Of a stretch of 23,602 bases of DNA, positions 16,218 through 22,848 are shown one piece after another. Each line of letters opens with the position of its first letter. Positions within the stretch are counted from its first letter, which is position 1. Below the pieces are notes generated by a model. That model was not told the DNA's origin. It saw only the letters and a list, made by a program, of their open reading frames with translations, and did not search any database. A program made the translations under genes and the position numbers. Source of the DNA: a virus; the IMG/VR virus record IMGVR_UViG_3300032087_002368, positions 1 through 23,602 of that record. One strand, given 5' to 3'.

Positions 16218-17780
16218 CTATGGCACAAAGTTTCTGTCTAGTTGCTGAGCTACCTGTATTGTACCGCCATTTGCGGGTAGCTCGAAGTTGTTTACAAAAT
16301 AGGGCACGTAGCCCTCTGAGTAGACGTACACGTCTACAAAAGTTCCGGCTGAGTACGTATAGCTATACGTGCTAGACGTGCCAGCAATATCTTGGTCGTC
16401 CTGCAGCTTAGTTGTGGTCCCCGCAGTTTTTATAACTACGTCAGACCCAGCGACGACGTTAGTAACCGTTAACTGCTTTTGTCCAATCTGTAGGCTTACT
16501 GAAGCTCCGGCAGTGCGATATGTAAACGAAGCGTCAGCCGTAATTGTAACCGACCCGGAAGGTATATTAACAAAAACAGCTTCGTTCCCTGTGCTCGTAC
16601 CTTGCCCGCCGCCATAATTGCTAAACGTAAGCCCGTTAAAAGTGTGAGACGTTCCGCCAGTTAGCTCTAGTCCGTGGCCCGTACCGCTACTTGTAAAGTC
16701 AATGTTGCTTAGGTTGGTAACGCTAGAACCTGCTAAAAGCGCTGTTGTCGCCGTGCTGTTGGAAACGGCAGTGTCAGAAACAGTAGCTCCAGAAACGGTA
16801 ATTTGGTTGCAACCCCTAAACGAAGACCCTGATACCGTGGTATTGGCATCAAAAACAAAAGTGTCCATATTAACGAACGAACAAGTAGTTAGGTCCACCT
16901 GCGTCGATGACGTACTGACCCACCTACCTCTAGTGTTTGCGCCAGAACTGGCAAGAAAGTTAATGTTTTCAAGAATAACAGTTGACGCCTGAGTAACATC
17001 AAATTCTACGAACGTGCCTGCAACAAACTCAAGGTCGTTAATCGTGATGTTTTTGTTGGAGTCACGAAAGTCACACGCCGTTGTGTTTGTAGTATCACCA
17101 AACTCTATTCGGCACTGCATTGTAAAGTTACTAGCACTGCCCGGTGTTCGTTGAAACTGGCCCCAACGATTGCCTACTGCGTCATTTTGAGCGGCTAAGT
17201 CAGTAAAATTAGCAGGTGCGCCTACACCATCGTTAATTTCTATAGACCTGCCGAATCTAATAATGTCTATACCCAACGGAGACCCTTTTGTCGGCCCGCC
17301 AGAAGGTAAGTTGGCTGCGCCCCCGTAAAAATCAATGTTAGCCGTTGTAACTGTGCCTGTTGTCTGCAGTCCTTGGTCTGGGTCAATGACAGCCGCAATC
17401 CACGGGGCTCCATAGTCGATCGTATCATTGCCCGCGTAGTAGTACTCGTTATAAGTACTTGCATCGCTGCCTAGAACGATACGGATACCGCCAACAGATT
17501 TAGCGCCCAGTGAGCCGGGCGTGTGGTGTGTTATCCACGTATATACGGCATTACCTGCGCCGGTGCTAAGCGTAGACAAGGCTGTGCCTACGCTGATAAC
17601 TCCTTTCCAAGACCCTGCCCATGCGTTGCGTGAGCAGCACTCAGTGTCCTGAATGTAATAATCTGTCTCAGGGTCGTTAACGCCTGAGCCACCGCCGCTC
17701 TGCTGAATACCGGAAAACGAGCTGGTAACGCCAGAGTCAACCAAGAGCGAAAGATCGGTGTTGTAGCTAGCAGCGGCCAT
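16218..17780 (-). CDS. Beta-helix-like virion protein, 520 aa
   Basis: Residues about 25-130 contain DYYIQDTECCSRNAWAGSWK and YTWITHHTPGSLGAKSVGGI followed by IRIVLGSD, a conserved opening seen in marine phage virion proteins. Residues about 230-400 show short regular rungs (ITINDLEFVAGTFVEFDVTQ, VILENINFLAS, VDLTTCSFVNMDTFVFDAN, VSGSSFRGCNQITVSGATVS) typical of a right-handed beta-helix, as in tailspikes. The C-terminal ~100 residues form a beta-sandwich-like domain ending VAQQLDRNFVP. No pectate-lyase or hydrolase active site is recognisable, so enzymatic depolymerase activity is not claimed. It starts three bases after the stop of the 131-aa gene. Confidence 0.77.
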   Translation of the reverse strand: MAAASYNTDLSLLVDSGVTSSFSGIQQSGGGSGVNDPETDYYIQDTECCSRNAWAGSWKGVISVGTALSTLSTGAGNAVYTWITHHTPGSLGAKSVGGIRIVLGSDASTYNEYYYAGNDTIDYGAPWIAAVIDPDQGLQTTGTVTTANIDFYGGAANLPSGGPTKGSPLGIDIIRFGRSIEINDGVGAPANFTDLAAQNDAVGNRWGQFQRTPGSASNFTMQCRIEFGDTTNTTACDFRDSNKNITINDLEFVAGTFVEFDVTQASTVILENINFLASSGANTRGRWVSTSSTQVDLTTCSFVNMDTFVFDANTTVSGSSFRGCNQITVSGATVSDTAVSNSTATTALLAGSSVTNLSNIDFTSSGTGHGLELTGGTSHTFNGLTFSNYGGGQGTSTGNEAVFVNIPSGSVTITADASFTYRTAGASVSLQIGQKQLTVTNVVAGSDVVIKTAGTTTKLQDDQDIAGTSSTYSYTYSAGTFVDVYVYSEGYVPYFVNNFELPANGGTIQVAQQLDRNFVP

Positions 17781-17783
17781 GCT

Positions 17784-18179
17784 TTATACCAGCAGTATTT
17801 GCTTTTCAGGGATGTTGACAATGAACGGGCCGTTGGTGCTCGTATAATCAGCCCCCCAACTACCTACAAAAAGCGACGCGTTGTTTTTAGACGTGTCGTA
17901 CACCATATACCCAGCCGCTGTTATTGACGCTTTCGGCCACTCTGCGTTGTCCCAAGTTATGTAAGCGCTACCGTCCGTATCGGTTTCCACGCAGCAGTTG
18001 GACAGCTTTATGCCGCCCGGCGTATATCCTGCACCGGACGCTTCACCTTCGGAGGTATACGCAGCGGTCATAGGCCCAATTTCGGCCTCAGCGGTGTACA
18101 AAGCAAGTTTACAGGAGTCGTTAATAACAGACTTCAAAAACAGTACTTTAGCCGCCGTTGTCAGGCCCGACTCGATCAT
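17784..18179 (-). CDS. Small conserved virion protein after portal, 131 aa
   Basis: The sequence reads as a family of small phage virion proteins: an N-terminal helix, DSCKLALYTAEAEIGPMTAA, then YTSEGEASGAGYTPGGIKLS, a WDNAEWPKASITAAGYMVYD strand pair and a closing FIVNIPE strand. Many tailed phages encode a similar 120-140 aa protein with LALYT....LG..T.AYT..GE..G.GYT.GG. It is commonly left unnamed or called a head or fibre protein. The ATG overlaps the portal stop (ATGA), so translation is coupled. A particle-surface role is likely but unproven. Confidence 0.78.
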   Translation of the reverse strand: MIESGLTTAAKVLFLKSVINDSCKLALYTAEAEIGPMTAAYTSEGEASGAGYTPGGIKLSNCCVETDTDGSAYITWDNAEWPKASITAAGYMVYDTSKNNASLFVGSWGADYTSTNGPFIVNIPEKQILLV

Positions 18180-20302
18180 CCATTACGTCCTGACGCGACA
18201 TTTCGCATTGTGTTACCGTCGCGTCCGCCGACAGGCGAACCGTCGGGTAAAGTCGGAGCAACCTTTCTGCGTGTTGCACCCGTGACGTTGCCTTGAGCAT
18301 CACGGGAGAACTCGACGTTATCTGGTGCAGCATCCATAGACTCCTGCATCATCTCCAGCTGTTGCTGCAGCTGAGCGATCATTTGTTGTTGCTGTTCCAT
18401 AACCGAAACCTGCTGTCTGTCCGGTACGATACGGTCAACGTTCATGTTTAAGTTAGTCGCGGCGTCACGCAACAGCTCTGCGGCCCCGCTGGTGCCAACG
18501 ATCTGACTAGCTATCGGGCTACTAAGTACCAACTGCAAGAACTCGCTGCGGCGTATTGCTTCTGCCTCTTTAACCACAAGAGAGCTAGCCCCCCGTGCAA
18601 CGACTTGCAAATCGCCAACAATGTCGGGGTCTTTGTTGTACCGCAAGTTGTCGTGGTACAGACGTTCGATCGCAGGGACAATTACGTTCTTGTCGATGTT
18701 GTTAATGACCTGCTTTATGCCTTTACCGGCGTTGCTGATCATCATAGAAAGACCAGACGACGTTCGTCCTGCTCCGGCCGTGTGTTCCCCTGTCATGTAT
18801 TTAGGGATCATCGTGTCTTCGTCGGCGCGGTCTGAAAACTTCTCAAACACCGCCATAAGCTCTTGCGCATTACTACTCGGCTGGAAAAAGTCCAGCGGGC
18901 GAGAGCCGTCGTTAAACTCACTGGACTCGAACTGCCATATCTTCCACGGGTGTAAGTCGGTTATGTCTTCGCCCGGCGGCAGTCGGGATACGTTGACGCC
19001 TACCTGCGGCCCGGAAGAAATGCCCATGTTGTTTGACAGCGCTCGCGCTGTAGCGTTGACCATAGCCTGAGAGTCGCGACACAGGTCAGCAACGCCGTTA
19101 CCTGCGACGCTGCCCGGCTTCTGCTCGTACGAAGTTACGTAGTATGGCTTACGGTTGACCGGGTCGTAGTTAAGCACAGCGCGGATAACGGTGCTGCCAA
19201 TAACCCAGACCTCGCAAGAGTAACTTAGGTCGGGGTCAGGTATTTCATCCTCTGACATACCCCACTCAAGCAACAACCGCCCTTCGATCTCGTCCCACAA
19301 CTGTATGGCGTCAATCAAGTCGTCAGTGTTTTCAGAGTAGTATTCTGACTTACCTTCTGCTTCGGCCTGCTCTGTGTCTCGCCAAAGCCACTCGTTCAAG
19401 AACCCGTGCCGGAAGTGCGTCAGTACGGTTCGTATCGCGTCTTCGTTGTAGCCGGGTACGCCCATCAACGACTGCAAGTCAGTCGCGGTCATTTTGTGGC
19501 GCTCAATAACAAAACCGTCATTGATGTTACTCGCCCACGGTGCCCAGTACAGCATGAACGGGTCTACCCGCTCCCACTCGTTACGGACTACGTCAGTCGG
19601 GACCAGTTGATCTCCCTGCCACTTCATGACTCTGCGCTTGCGCTTAATCGGCCCTTTAAGGCACGCAAACGGGAACGTCACAATGTCATCAATAAAATCG
19701 TTGAACGCCTTCTGCCAGCCGCCTTCTATGAGCTGGTCTTCCATCTTACGTTCCATGCGGTCGACGCGCTCGTCAGCTTCCTCTTTAAACGCCCGAAACG
19801 CCTGCTCCCGCATCTGGTCAGCAATATCACGCAGCTCTTGCTCTGAAGGCATCTCGCCTACCTGCTGCATAGCCGCAGTGAGTTGGGTGGCTAGTTCTGC
19901 CTGCAGCGCTGCCATTAAACCTTGAGGTAGCTCTGGCTCGGGCGTCGATCCGATCGACCACGGCTTGTCGCTCCCGCTCCCTAGCAGCGTATCCCGCAGC
20001 CAGCTAGTTGCCGCCCGGCACTTTACGGATGTAAGCCGGACAAAAATATCCGACCCACCTTGTTGCCTAATTTGTGACTGAACGTTAGGATCATACTCAC
20101 CGTTGCGCTGCCGAAGGCACTGCAACATACGGTCTTCAAGGTCAACGCGGCTGTCTTTTGCAAGCGTCCAGCGTTTGCGAACGTGCGCGGCGAGCCCCTG
20201 CATAGTGGGGGAGGCTTGGAGCTTGTCATTTCTCGCTGCAGCTTCTTGCTCTAATTTAGACGCGCTGGCGACAGGTATGAGGGATGCGGCAACGTCTGCC
20301 AT
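18176..20302 (-). CDS. Portal protein, 708 aa
   Basis: The dodecameric channel for DNA entry and exit. Length matches the large P22-type portals of short-tailed phages. Features in order: N-terminal helices; a block (SDIFVRLTSVKCRAATSWLR, then DTLLGSGSDKPWSIGSTPEP) marking the clip/wing start; an acidic, Arg-rich helix (EEADERVDRMERKMEDQLIE); a central wing with WERVDPFMLYWAPWASNIND; the stem/crown part (YMTGEHTAGAGRTSSGLSMM and ISNAGKGIKQVINNIDKN); and a C-terminal Gln/Met coiled coil (QQQQMIAQLQQQLEMMQESM) consistent with a barrel or crown. It follows terL by 52 bp, with a weak GTGAG site before the ATG. Confidence 0.92.
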   Translation of the reverse strand: MADVAASLIPVASASKLEQEAAARNDKLQASPTMQGLAAHVRKRWTLAKDSRVDLEDRMLQCLRQRNGEYDPNVQSQIRQQGGSDIFVRLTSVKCRAATSWLRDTLLGSGSDKPWSIGSTPEPELPQGLMAALQAELATQLTAAMQQVGEMPSEQELRDIADQMREQAFRAFKEEADERVDRMERKMEDQLIEGGWQKAFNDFIDDIVTFPFACLKGPIKRKRRVMKWQGDQLVPTDVVRNEWERVDPFMLYWAPWASNINDGFVIERHKMTATDLQSLMGVPGYNEDAIRTVLTHFRHGFLNEWLWRDTEQAEAEGKSEYYSENTDDLIDAIQLWDEIEGRLLLEWGMSEDEIPDPDLSYSCEVWVIGSTVIRAVLNYDPVNRKPYYVTSYEQKPGSVAGNGVADLCRDSQAMVNATARALSNNMGISSGPQVGVNVSRLPPGEDITDLHPWKIWQFESSEFNDGSRPLDFFQPSSNAQELMAVFEKFSDRADEDTMIPKYMTGEHTAGAGRTSSGLSMMISNAGKGIKQVINNIDKNVIVPAIERLYHDNLRYNKDPDIVGDLQVVARGASSLVVKEAEAIRRSEFLQLVLSSPIASQIVGTSGAAELLRDAATNLNMNVDRIVPDRQQVSVMEQQQQMIAQLQQQLEMMQESMDAAPDNVEFSRDAQGNVTGATRRKVAPTLPDGSPVGGRDGNTMRNVASGRNG

Positions 20303-20354
20303 AAGTGTAGCTCACTGTGGTAGTCCTGCGATTGTAACAACGCGTCGGTTCGCG

Positions 20355-21758
20355 TCAAGCATACATGTAGTTTGACTTTACGACTTCACGGCGCTGCGAC
20401 CGGCGGCTAACCCCCCTAACCGACATATCTATAACCGAGTCCGCGTACTGATTCGCGTCATGAACGTGGGACCATTCGTTCTTTTCTGGCGACTTCTCAA
20501 GCTGCCCGTCCCGCTTTTTCTTGTACCGATACCCATGAATGAACCCACGGACCAACATTGGGCACTTTTTGGGGTCAATCAAGTACAGCGCTTCCCCGTC
20601 AATCTGCTGGGATAGCAGCCTTTCTACCGCCTGTATGCGATATTCCGGCTTGTTGCTGGGTGGTTTAACACACCTATACCCCGCATTTTCCAAGGCGTTG
20701 ACCAATGTGACCTCGTTCAGCTGCTGTTTCATGAACCCTGCCGGGTCAGGCGCACAGACTAGATCATAACCGGGGTAATGCTGCGCCACGAACGGGTTCA
20801 ATTTTAGCCTGATGAACGTCTCGATGCCCATATTTTCACTGGTAATCTCGGCAAGCGTCACTACCCGCCCGCGTGGATCACGCTGTTTAAACACTGCTGC
20901 AGGCGTCCGCCCAAAATCGATCCCGATAATGATGGGATAGTCGTAATTCTCGATCGGCATGATGGATTCTTTCGCAACATGAAAATCCTGCCTGAATGAC
21001 CGCTCATATACCGGCGTACCCGCCAATGATCGCCCAAACTTGTTGTGGATGTAGACATCGATCCAGTCCTCAGTCTTCCCTTCGGCAAGGTTGACGTAGT
21101 AGTCCTGCACCAGATACTGAAGCCAATCGGCCTCGTCTGACAGCGCGCTGGGCTGCTGGAAGACACTCACGTTTTTAGGCGGCTCTGTCATCAGCTCCTC
21201 CCAGAACGTATCCGCGTCCGGCGCGTTGGTCGCCCCCCAGATGTGATGGTTGGGACTGCCGTCATCCTTAACGCACCCTCCATTGGCAACGGACGGATAC
21301 CGCCCTACCCGTCCTTGCAGGGCGTTATAGATATCAGGGTGAATTTCCCGGTACTCGTCTAGGACACCAAACGATGCTTCCAGCGACAGCAGCCGCCGCA
21401 CGTCATTCGCGTCGTCGAGCCCCCGAAACAGGACTTCACACTCCACATCATCGAACCGAAGGTAGAACCGCTTGTCTGTTCTGGCGAAGGAACCTGCTGG
21501 CCCTTCTGGAAACCACGTAAAAAACGTCGGCAGGGTCGCGTCCGTCAACATCTGGTTAGTGTTCCTGACCACCACAGCCCGTGACCGCCGTACCCCATCA
21601 GCCCCGGCTCTCATCATCTTGGCGTGATACGCGATTTTCAACATCGCAGCACTCGACTTGCCTGACCCAACCGGCCCTGATATCAGCGTCACAAAGTTTT
21701 CGTCAGTCAGAAACGGCACCAATGACGGAGGTGGCACGTATTTTGTTATGTTGCTCAT
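20355..21758 (-). CDS. terL: Terminase large subunit, 467 aa
   Basis: The packaging motor and nuclease. The N-terminal ATPase has a Walker A motif (GPVGSGKSS, residues 28-36) and a Walker B motif with the catalytic glutamate (VLDEY, D134/E135). The coupling region WGATN lies at 174-178. The C-terminal RNase H-like nuclease has acidic residues at D281 (IGIDFGRTP), D338 (CAPDPAG) and D434/D440 near the end (HDANQYAD), the expected metal-binding set. Length and order are normal, with no missing key residue. The ATG shares one base with the terS stop (TAATG), and GAGGA lies five bases before it, so the two subunits are translationally coupled. Confidence 0.95.
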   Translation of the reverse strand: MSNITKYVPPPSLVPFLTDENFVTLISGPVGSGKSSAAMLKIAYHAKMMRAGADGVRRSRAVVVRNTNQMLTDATLPTFFTWFPEGPAGSFARTDKRFYLRFDDVECEVLFRGLDDANDVRRLLSLEASFGVLDEYREIHPDIYNALQGRVGRYPSVANGGCVKDDGSPNHHIWGATNAPDADTFWEELMTEPPKNVSVFQQPSALSDEADWLQYLVQDYYVNLAEGKTEDWIDVYIHNKFGRSLAGTPVYERSFRQDFHVAKESIMPIENYDYPIIIGIDFGRTPAAVFKQRDPRGRVVTLAEITSENMGIETFIRLKLNPFVAQHYPGYDLVCAPDPAGFMKQQLNEVTLVNALENAGYRCVKPPSNKPEYRIQAVERLLSQQIDGEALYLIDPKKCPMLVRGFIHGYRYKKKRDGQLEKSPEKNEWSHVHDANQYADSVIDMSVRGVSRRSQRREVVKSNYMYA

Positions 21759-22435
21759 TATTCCTCGGGATATTCGAGCGGGTCTTCGCTGTCCATGAAC
21801 TCGTCTACCCAGTTCTGCAGCTCTGCCATCTTCTCTGCCGGGGTATCGAGTGTCACTTCTTCTCCCGATGTGTCGAGCAACACGACCGAATTGTGCTCAA
21901 TAAGCTCTGTAGTAGTTTCAGGATTGTTTAGTTCCAAGACAGGAGAAAAATTTTCTGAGCTCTGGGACTCCGACACGGGGTCCGGTGTAACGTCGACCGT
22001 CACAGTTTGAGGAGTTTGGTCACTTTGCGCCTGTTCAGGCAGTACGATCTGAATGCTGAACCCTGCTCCTGCCATAGCCGGGGAGTCCTTCTTTGGCTTA
22101 AGGTTCGCCCACTCCACTAGATTCTCCATGACCTTGGCGCGCACCGGGGCTGGTGTGTCCATGTCACGCCCTAAATGGTAGAAATTTGCCAGCATGTCTT
22201 CTGCCAGCACTCGGCACTTGGCTTCAAAACTAAATCCAGACTCGATAAGTTCGTTGGTGTAGTTTTGTAGGTACTTGACGTAGGTGGGGTTGGCGGCGAT
22301 CGCTGTGTACTCGCGCTCGGTCACGCCTTCTGATTTCAGTATGTCTCCTAATGGTAGATTTGCGCCGACGGTGTTACGTGCGACGGATAGCGCTAACGAC
22401 TGAAGAAACACATCTGCTTTAACGGCGCTGTGCAT
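21758..22435 (-). CDS. terS: Terminase small subunit, 225 aa
   Basis: The DNA-recognition subunit of the packaging terminase. The N-terminal ~70 residues are helical and carry a helix-turn-helix-like segment (GDILKSEGVTEREYTAIAAN). The middle (NELIESGFSFEAKCRVLAED and VRAKVMENLVEWANLKPKKD) is helical oligomerisation material, and the C-terminal 80 residues are acidic and disordered (end PLEYPEE), likely contacting TerL. I place the start at ATG 22435 (MHSAVKADVF). The same frame stays open to 22612, but that extension would translate the promoter and LexA box and yields a sequence unlike a protein. No strong ribosome-binding site precedes 22435, which leaves the exact start slightly uncertain. 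Confidence 0.87.
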   Translation of the reverse strand: MHSAVKADVFLQSLALSVARNTVGANLPLGDILKSEGVTEREYTAIAANPTYVKYLQNYTNELIESGFSFEAKCRVLAEDMLANFYHLGRDMDTPAPVRAKVMENLVEWANLKPKKDSPAMAGAGFSIQIVLPEQAQSDQTPQTVTVDVTPDPVSESQSSENFSPVLELNNPETTTELIEHNSVVLLDTSGEEVTLDTPAEKMAELQNWVDEFMDSEDPLEYPEE

Positions 22436-22501
22436 AAAGCTGCGACTCGTATGTAGAGAATTAGGCGGTAGCTTATCCGAACTCGTTGGATACTGAAAGT
22501 A

Positions 22502-22517
22502 CTGTATAAATATACAG
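22502..22517. promoter_or_regulatory. LexA (SOS) box over the terminase-operon promoter
   Basis: CTGTATAAATATACAG matches the enterobacterial LexA operator CTGTATATATATACAG at 15 of 16 positions and is an exact CTG-N10-CAG site. The upstream flank TA also fits the 20-bp consensus. It covers the -10 hexamer of the minus-strand promoter at 22509-22514 and the probable start point, which is a repressing position. Binding has not been shown, but this is one of the strongest possible matches short of the full consensus. Confidence 0.85.
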
Positions 22518-22536
22518 GTAGTTGAAAAAATAGCAA
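22509..22536 (-). promoter_or_regulatory. Sigma70-type promoter for the terminase/virion operon
   Basis: On the minus strand: -35 TTGCTA (22536-22531), 16-bp spacer, -10 TATATT (22514-22509). The predicted start is near 22502, giving a leader of about 67 bases to the terS ATG. The upstream stretch AAATTTGC and the T-run in the spacer are AT-rich. The -10 lies inside the LexA box. This is the only promoter-like site I find upstream of the long minus-strand operon in this window. Confidence 0.65.
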
Positions 22537-22581
22537 ATTTTATGCGGGGAACGGATATTGGGTGCATGTGGGGGTGGGGCT

Positions 22582-22597
22582 GGGGGTCCATACCCCC
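22582..22597. other. G/C hairpin upstream of terminase promoter
   Basis: GGGGGT and ACCCCC form a perfect 6-bp stem with a four-base loop (CCAT). There is no T-run after it on either strand, so it is not a standard terminator. It lies in a very G-rich stretch (22561-22587) between the two divergent promoters. It could be a packaging or regulatory structure. Confidence 0.45.
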
Positions 22598-22601
22598 CTC
22601 C

Positions 22602-22611
22602 ACTACTATCA
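22602..22611 (+). repeat. ACTACTATCA repeat, copy 1
   Basis: Exact 10-base match shared with 22661-22670 and 23564-23573, all in non-coding DNA. Each copy is followed by a pyrimidine, a purine and C. Here it lies between the two divergent promoters. Confidence 0.7.
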
Positions 22612-22660
22612 TACCTCGTCGCCCCTTAGCTGGCCCGGTAGCCTAGCCGTGGTGGGGTTG

Positions 22661-22670
22661 ACTACTATCA
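22661..22670 (+). repeat. ACTACTATCA repeat, copy 2
   Basis: Second exact copy, 59 bases after copy 1 and in the same orientation. It is preceded by TTG, so the local sequence contains TTGACT, but no -10 follows at a usable distance. Confidence 0.7.
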
Positions 22671-22681
22671 CGCGGAGCGCG

Positions 22682-22694
22682 GCCGCAAAGCGGC
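22682..22694. other. GC-rich hairpin
   Basis: GCCGC and GCGGC form a 5-bp stem with an AAA loop, within a block containing GCGGCCGC. It is the first of three consecutive inverted repeats leading up to the rightward promoter. No terminator T-run follows. Confidence 0.5.
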
Positions 22695-22696
22695 GC

Positions 22697-22714
22697 TTAA
22701 CCCCATGGGGTTAA
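22697..22714. promoter_or_regulatory. Perfect 18-bp palindrome, candidate operator 1
   Basis: TTAACCCCATGGGGTTAA is self-complementary over all 18 bases. It ends 24 bases before the -35 of the rightward promoter and one base before a second perfect palindrome. Size and placement fit a binding site for a dimeric regulator. Confidence 0.6.
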
Positions 22715-22715
22715 A

Positions 22716-22733
22716 CAGAAAACTAGTTTTCTG
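22716..22733. promoter_or_regulatory. Perfect 18-bp palindrome, candidate operator 2
   Basis: CAGAAAACTAGTTTTCTG is self-complementary over all 18 bases, separated from the first palindrome by a single A. It ends five bases before the -35 (22739), a position suited to an activator or a repressor. The sequence differs from operator 1, so if both are bound, the proteins may differ. Confidence 0.6.
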
Positions 22734-22738
22734 GTTAT

Positions 22739-22766
22739 TTGCTATAGGCTTTCAGACTGGTATAAT
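22739..22766 (+). promoter_or_regulatory. Sigma70 extended -10 promoter for the rightward gene
   Basis: -35 TTGCTA at 22739-22744, 16-bp spacer, consensus -10 TATAAT at 22761-22766, with TGG directly before it giving an extended -10. The transcript should start near 22773, with a leader of about 76 bases. The same -35 hexamer and spacer length occur in the divergent terminase promoter. Confidence 0.8.
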
Positions 22767-22778
22767 TCTTTTGTGTCT

Positions 22779-22792
22779 GGGGAGATGACCCC
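22779..22792 (+). other. Short hairpin in 5' leader
   Basis: GGGG and CCCC flank a six-base loop (AGATGA) near the predicted transcript start. It may protect the 5' end or be incidental. Confidence 0.35.
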
Positions 22793-22796
22793 TACA

Positions 22797-22812
22797 CTGT
22801 ACAGATATACAG
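22797..22812. promoter_or_regulatory. LexA (SOS) box 1 of a tandem pair
   Basis: CTGTACAGATATACAG is CTG-N10-CAG and matches the E. coli LexA operator at 14 of 16 positions. It lies about 25 bases after the predicted start of the rightward transcript and directly abuts box 2. LexA bound here would block initiation or early elongation. Confidence 0.75.
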
Positions 22813-22828
22813 CTGTACATACATACAG
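22813..22828. promoter_or_regulatory. LexA (SOS) box 2 of a tandem pair
   Basis: CTGTACATACATACAG is CTG-N10-CAG, also 14 of 16 to the consensus, with the flanking TA of the 20-bp consensus on its right. It starts immediately after box 1 and ends nine bases before the GGAGG of the rightward gene. Tandem or overlapping LexA boxes are known from colicin promoters, where they give tight repression. Confidence 0.75.
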
Positions 22829-22848
22829 TAATGATCGGAGGATCAACC

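Noticed and set aside
16218-17780. Polysaccharide depolymerase (tailspike enzyme) call for the beta-helix-like protein
   Set aside because: Rung-like repeats are visible, but no catalytic motif is, and the N-terminal part resembles non-enzymatic virion proteins. Calling it an enzyme would be over-reading.
22659-22686. TTGACT as a -35 for an additional rightward promoter
   Set aside because: No -10-like hexamer occurs 15-19 bases downstream; that stretch is GC-rich.
22831-22848. Upstream in-frame ATG for the 218-aa gene
   Set aside because: It precedes the GGAGG, which is correctly spaced only for ATG 22849. No ribosome-binding site precedes 22831.
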